Below are positions 6,078-6,637 of a DNA stretch of 6,637 bases, piece by piece. The position numbers and the translations under genes were made by a program. Numbering within the stretch: the first letter of the stretch is position 1; every line of letters begins with the position of its first letter. The DNA is taken from contig CAMYFZ010000073.1 of NCBI GenBank assembly GCA_947255165.1, positions 1 to 6,637 on the forward strand, written 5' to 3'. The stretch comes from an uncultured Varibaculum sp. (GTDB taxonomy: Bacteria > Actinomycetota > Actinomycetes > Actinomycetales > Actinomycetaceae). Below the pieces are notes generated by a model, which saw only the letters and a program-made list of their open reading frames with translations, did not search any database and was not told where the DNA came from.

Positions 6078-6597
6078 GACTCACGTCCCGACTCGCCACT
6101 TCCTGCTCGCATCCGGGACGCACCCAAGTGCCGGAGCGTCCTCCCCGTTTTTCCAGGACGTAACATTCGCGGATAGAAACCATTTTGTCTACCCCTTTCA
6201 CCATGTCGATCAGGTTCAAAGCGGCGACAGATGCCGCGGTAAGTGCCTCCATCTCGATTCCGGTGCGATCGGCAGTCCGGCAGGTAGCGAGAATCTCGAC
6301 CCCGTCCTCAGCCAGTTGAATATCGACCGCGCAATAATGCACCCCAATCGGGTGCGCCAAAGGCAACAACAGGGGGGTACGTTTGGAGGCGGCGATTCCC
6401 CCGATACGTGCCACCGCTAAGGCATCCCCTTTCGGGACTTCATCGGCGCGCAGGGCTGCCATGATCTGGGGTGAGCACTGCACAAAGGCGCGCGCCCGCG
6501 CCTGGCGCACCGTCGGTTGTTTGCCAGTAATATCCACCATGTGCGCCTGACCAGCCGAGTTTAGGTGGGGTAAAGCTTGCGGGTCCTCGTTTTTCAT
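6070..6597 (-). CDS. moaC: Cyclic pyranopterin monophosphate synthase MoaC
   Basis: MoaC converts the MoaA product, 3',8-cyclo-7,8-dihydro-GTP, to cyclic pyranopterin monophosphate, the first stable intermediate of Moco synthesis, in the cytoplasm. The 175 residues align along the whole family: HMVDITGKQPTVRQARA at 19-35, PKGDALAVARIGGIAASKRT with Lys56, His82 in PLAHP, EMEALTAASVAALNLIDMVK with Asp131 and Lys134, and a C-terminal KRGGRSG. Lys56, Asp131 and Lys134 match the catalytic E. coli Lys51, Asp128 and Lys131. E. coli has Cys before the conserved His (LCHP) where this protein has Ala81. The start is ATG with AAGGAG at 6608-6603, five bases away. The tail of about 15 residues after the KRGGRSG core is variable. 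It overlaps mobA by 8 nt and the preceding gene by 1 nt, so these form one operon. Confidence 0.96.
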   Translation of the reverse strand: MKNEDPQALPHLNSAGQAHMVDITGKQPTVRQARARAFVQCSPQIMAALRADEVPKGDALAVARIGGIAASKRTPLLLPLAHPIGVHYCAVDIQLAEDGVEILATCRTADRTGIEMEALTAASVAALNLIDMVKGVDKMVSIRECYVLEKRGGRSGTWVRPGCEQEVASRDVSHG

Positions 6598-6637
6598 TAC
6601 TGCTCCTTGTTTTCTGGTGTCCAGACCGTGATACTTC
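6597..6637 (-). CDS. C-terminal end of an unidentified gene upstream of moaC
   Basis: One minus-strand frame from the right edge reads SITVWTPENKEQ and stops at TAA 6599-6597, whose last A is the A of the moaC ATG. This 1-nt overlap, and the moaC ribosome site lying inside its last codons, are typical of genes in one tightly packed operon. Twelve residues are too few to name the product. Another Moco gene such as moeA would fit the setting, but that is a guess. Confidence 0.45.
   Translation of the reverse strand, partial: SITVWTPENKEQ

Noticed and set aside
5545..6420. 291-codon plus-strand frame
   Set aside because: It is antisense to mobA and moaC, both of which show complete family motifs; its translation is low-complexity Ser/Arg/Pro-rich sequence.

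Overview
The window is a nitrate-respiration locus next to genes for the molybdenum cofactor (Moco) that nitrate reductase needs. The proteins look actinobacterial: the Mog/MoaB protein has an ALSR…PGS…VRD…LLPHLLEQL ending, and there is a long-type NarK beside NarG. Base composition is moderate, by eye a little over 50% G+C, with TTG used as a start. A moderate-GC member of the Actinomycetaceae (Varibaculum, Mobiluncus or Winkia type) would fit, but this is an inference; no rRNA or marker gene is present.

Layout. Positions 1-2914 (minus) hold the first 971 codons of narG, the catalytic subunit of respiratory nitrate reductase; the gene runs off the left edge. Upstream of it on the same strand, after a 76-nt spacer with a perfect 10-bp hairpin, is a NarK nitrate/nitrite transporter (2991-4310). 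Its first exon-like N-terminal stretch is separated from the membrane body by an in-frame TGA exactly where the family has the conserved Trp of its DWxPxxP motif. A 195-bp divergent regulatory region (4311-4505) with two clear inverted repeats separates narK from a plus-strand mog/moaB-type gene (4506-5057, TTG start behind a perfect AGGAGG). A 399-bp non-coding interval follows (5058-5456), packed with long complementary arms. Then, converging on mog from the right, come minus-strand mobA (5457-6077) and moaC (6070-6597), overlapping by 8 nt, and the last 12 codons of another minus-strand gene whose stop overlaps the moaC start.

How the genes work together. MoaC acts early in Moco synthesis (cyclic pyranopterin monophosphate). 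Mog/MoaB adenylylates molybdopterin before molybdenum insertion. MobA adds GMP to make the bis-MGD form that NarG carries. NarK brings nitrate in and/or nitrite out. The locus therefore couples substrate transport, the enzyme and its cofactor.

The two points most worth a second look are the TGA inside narK and the densely structured interval at about 5071-5430. The latter can be drawn as a series of long stems whose imperfect pairs in the longest stems are all G·U if the plus strand is transcribed. It matches no RNA family I could recognise.
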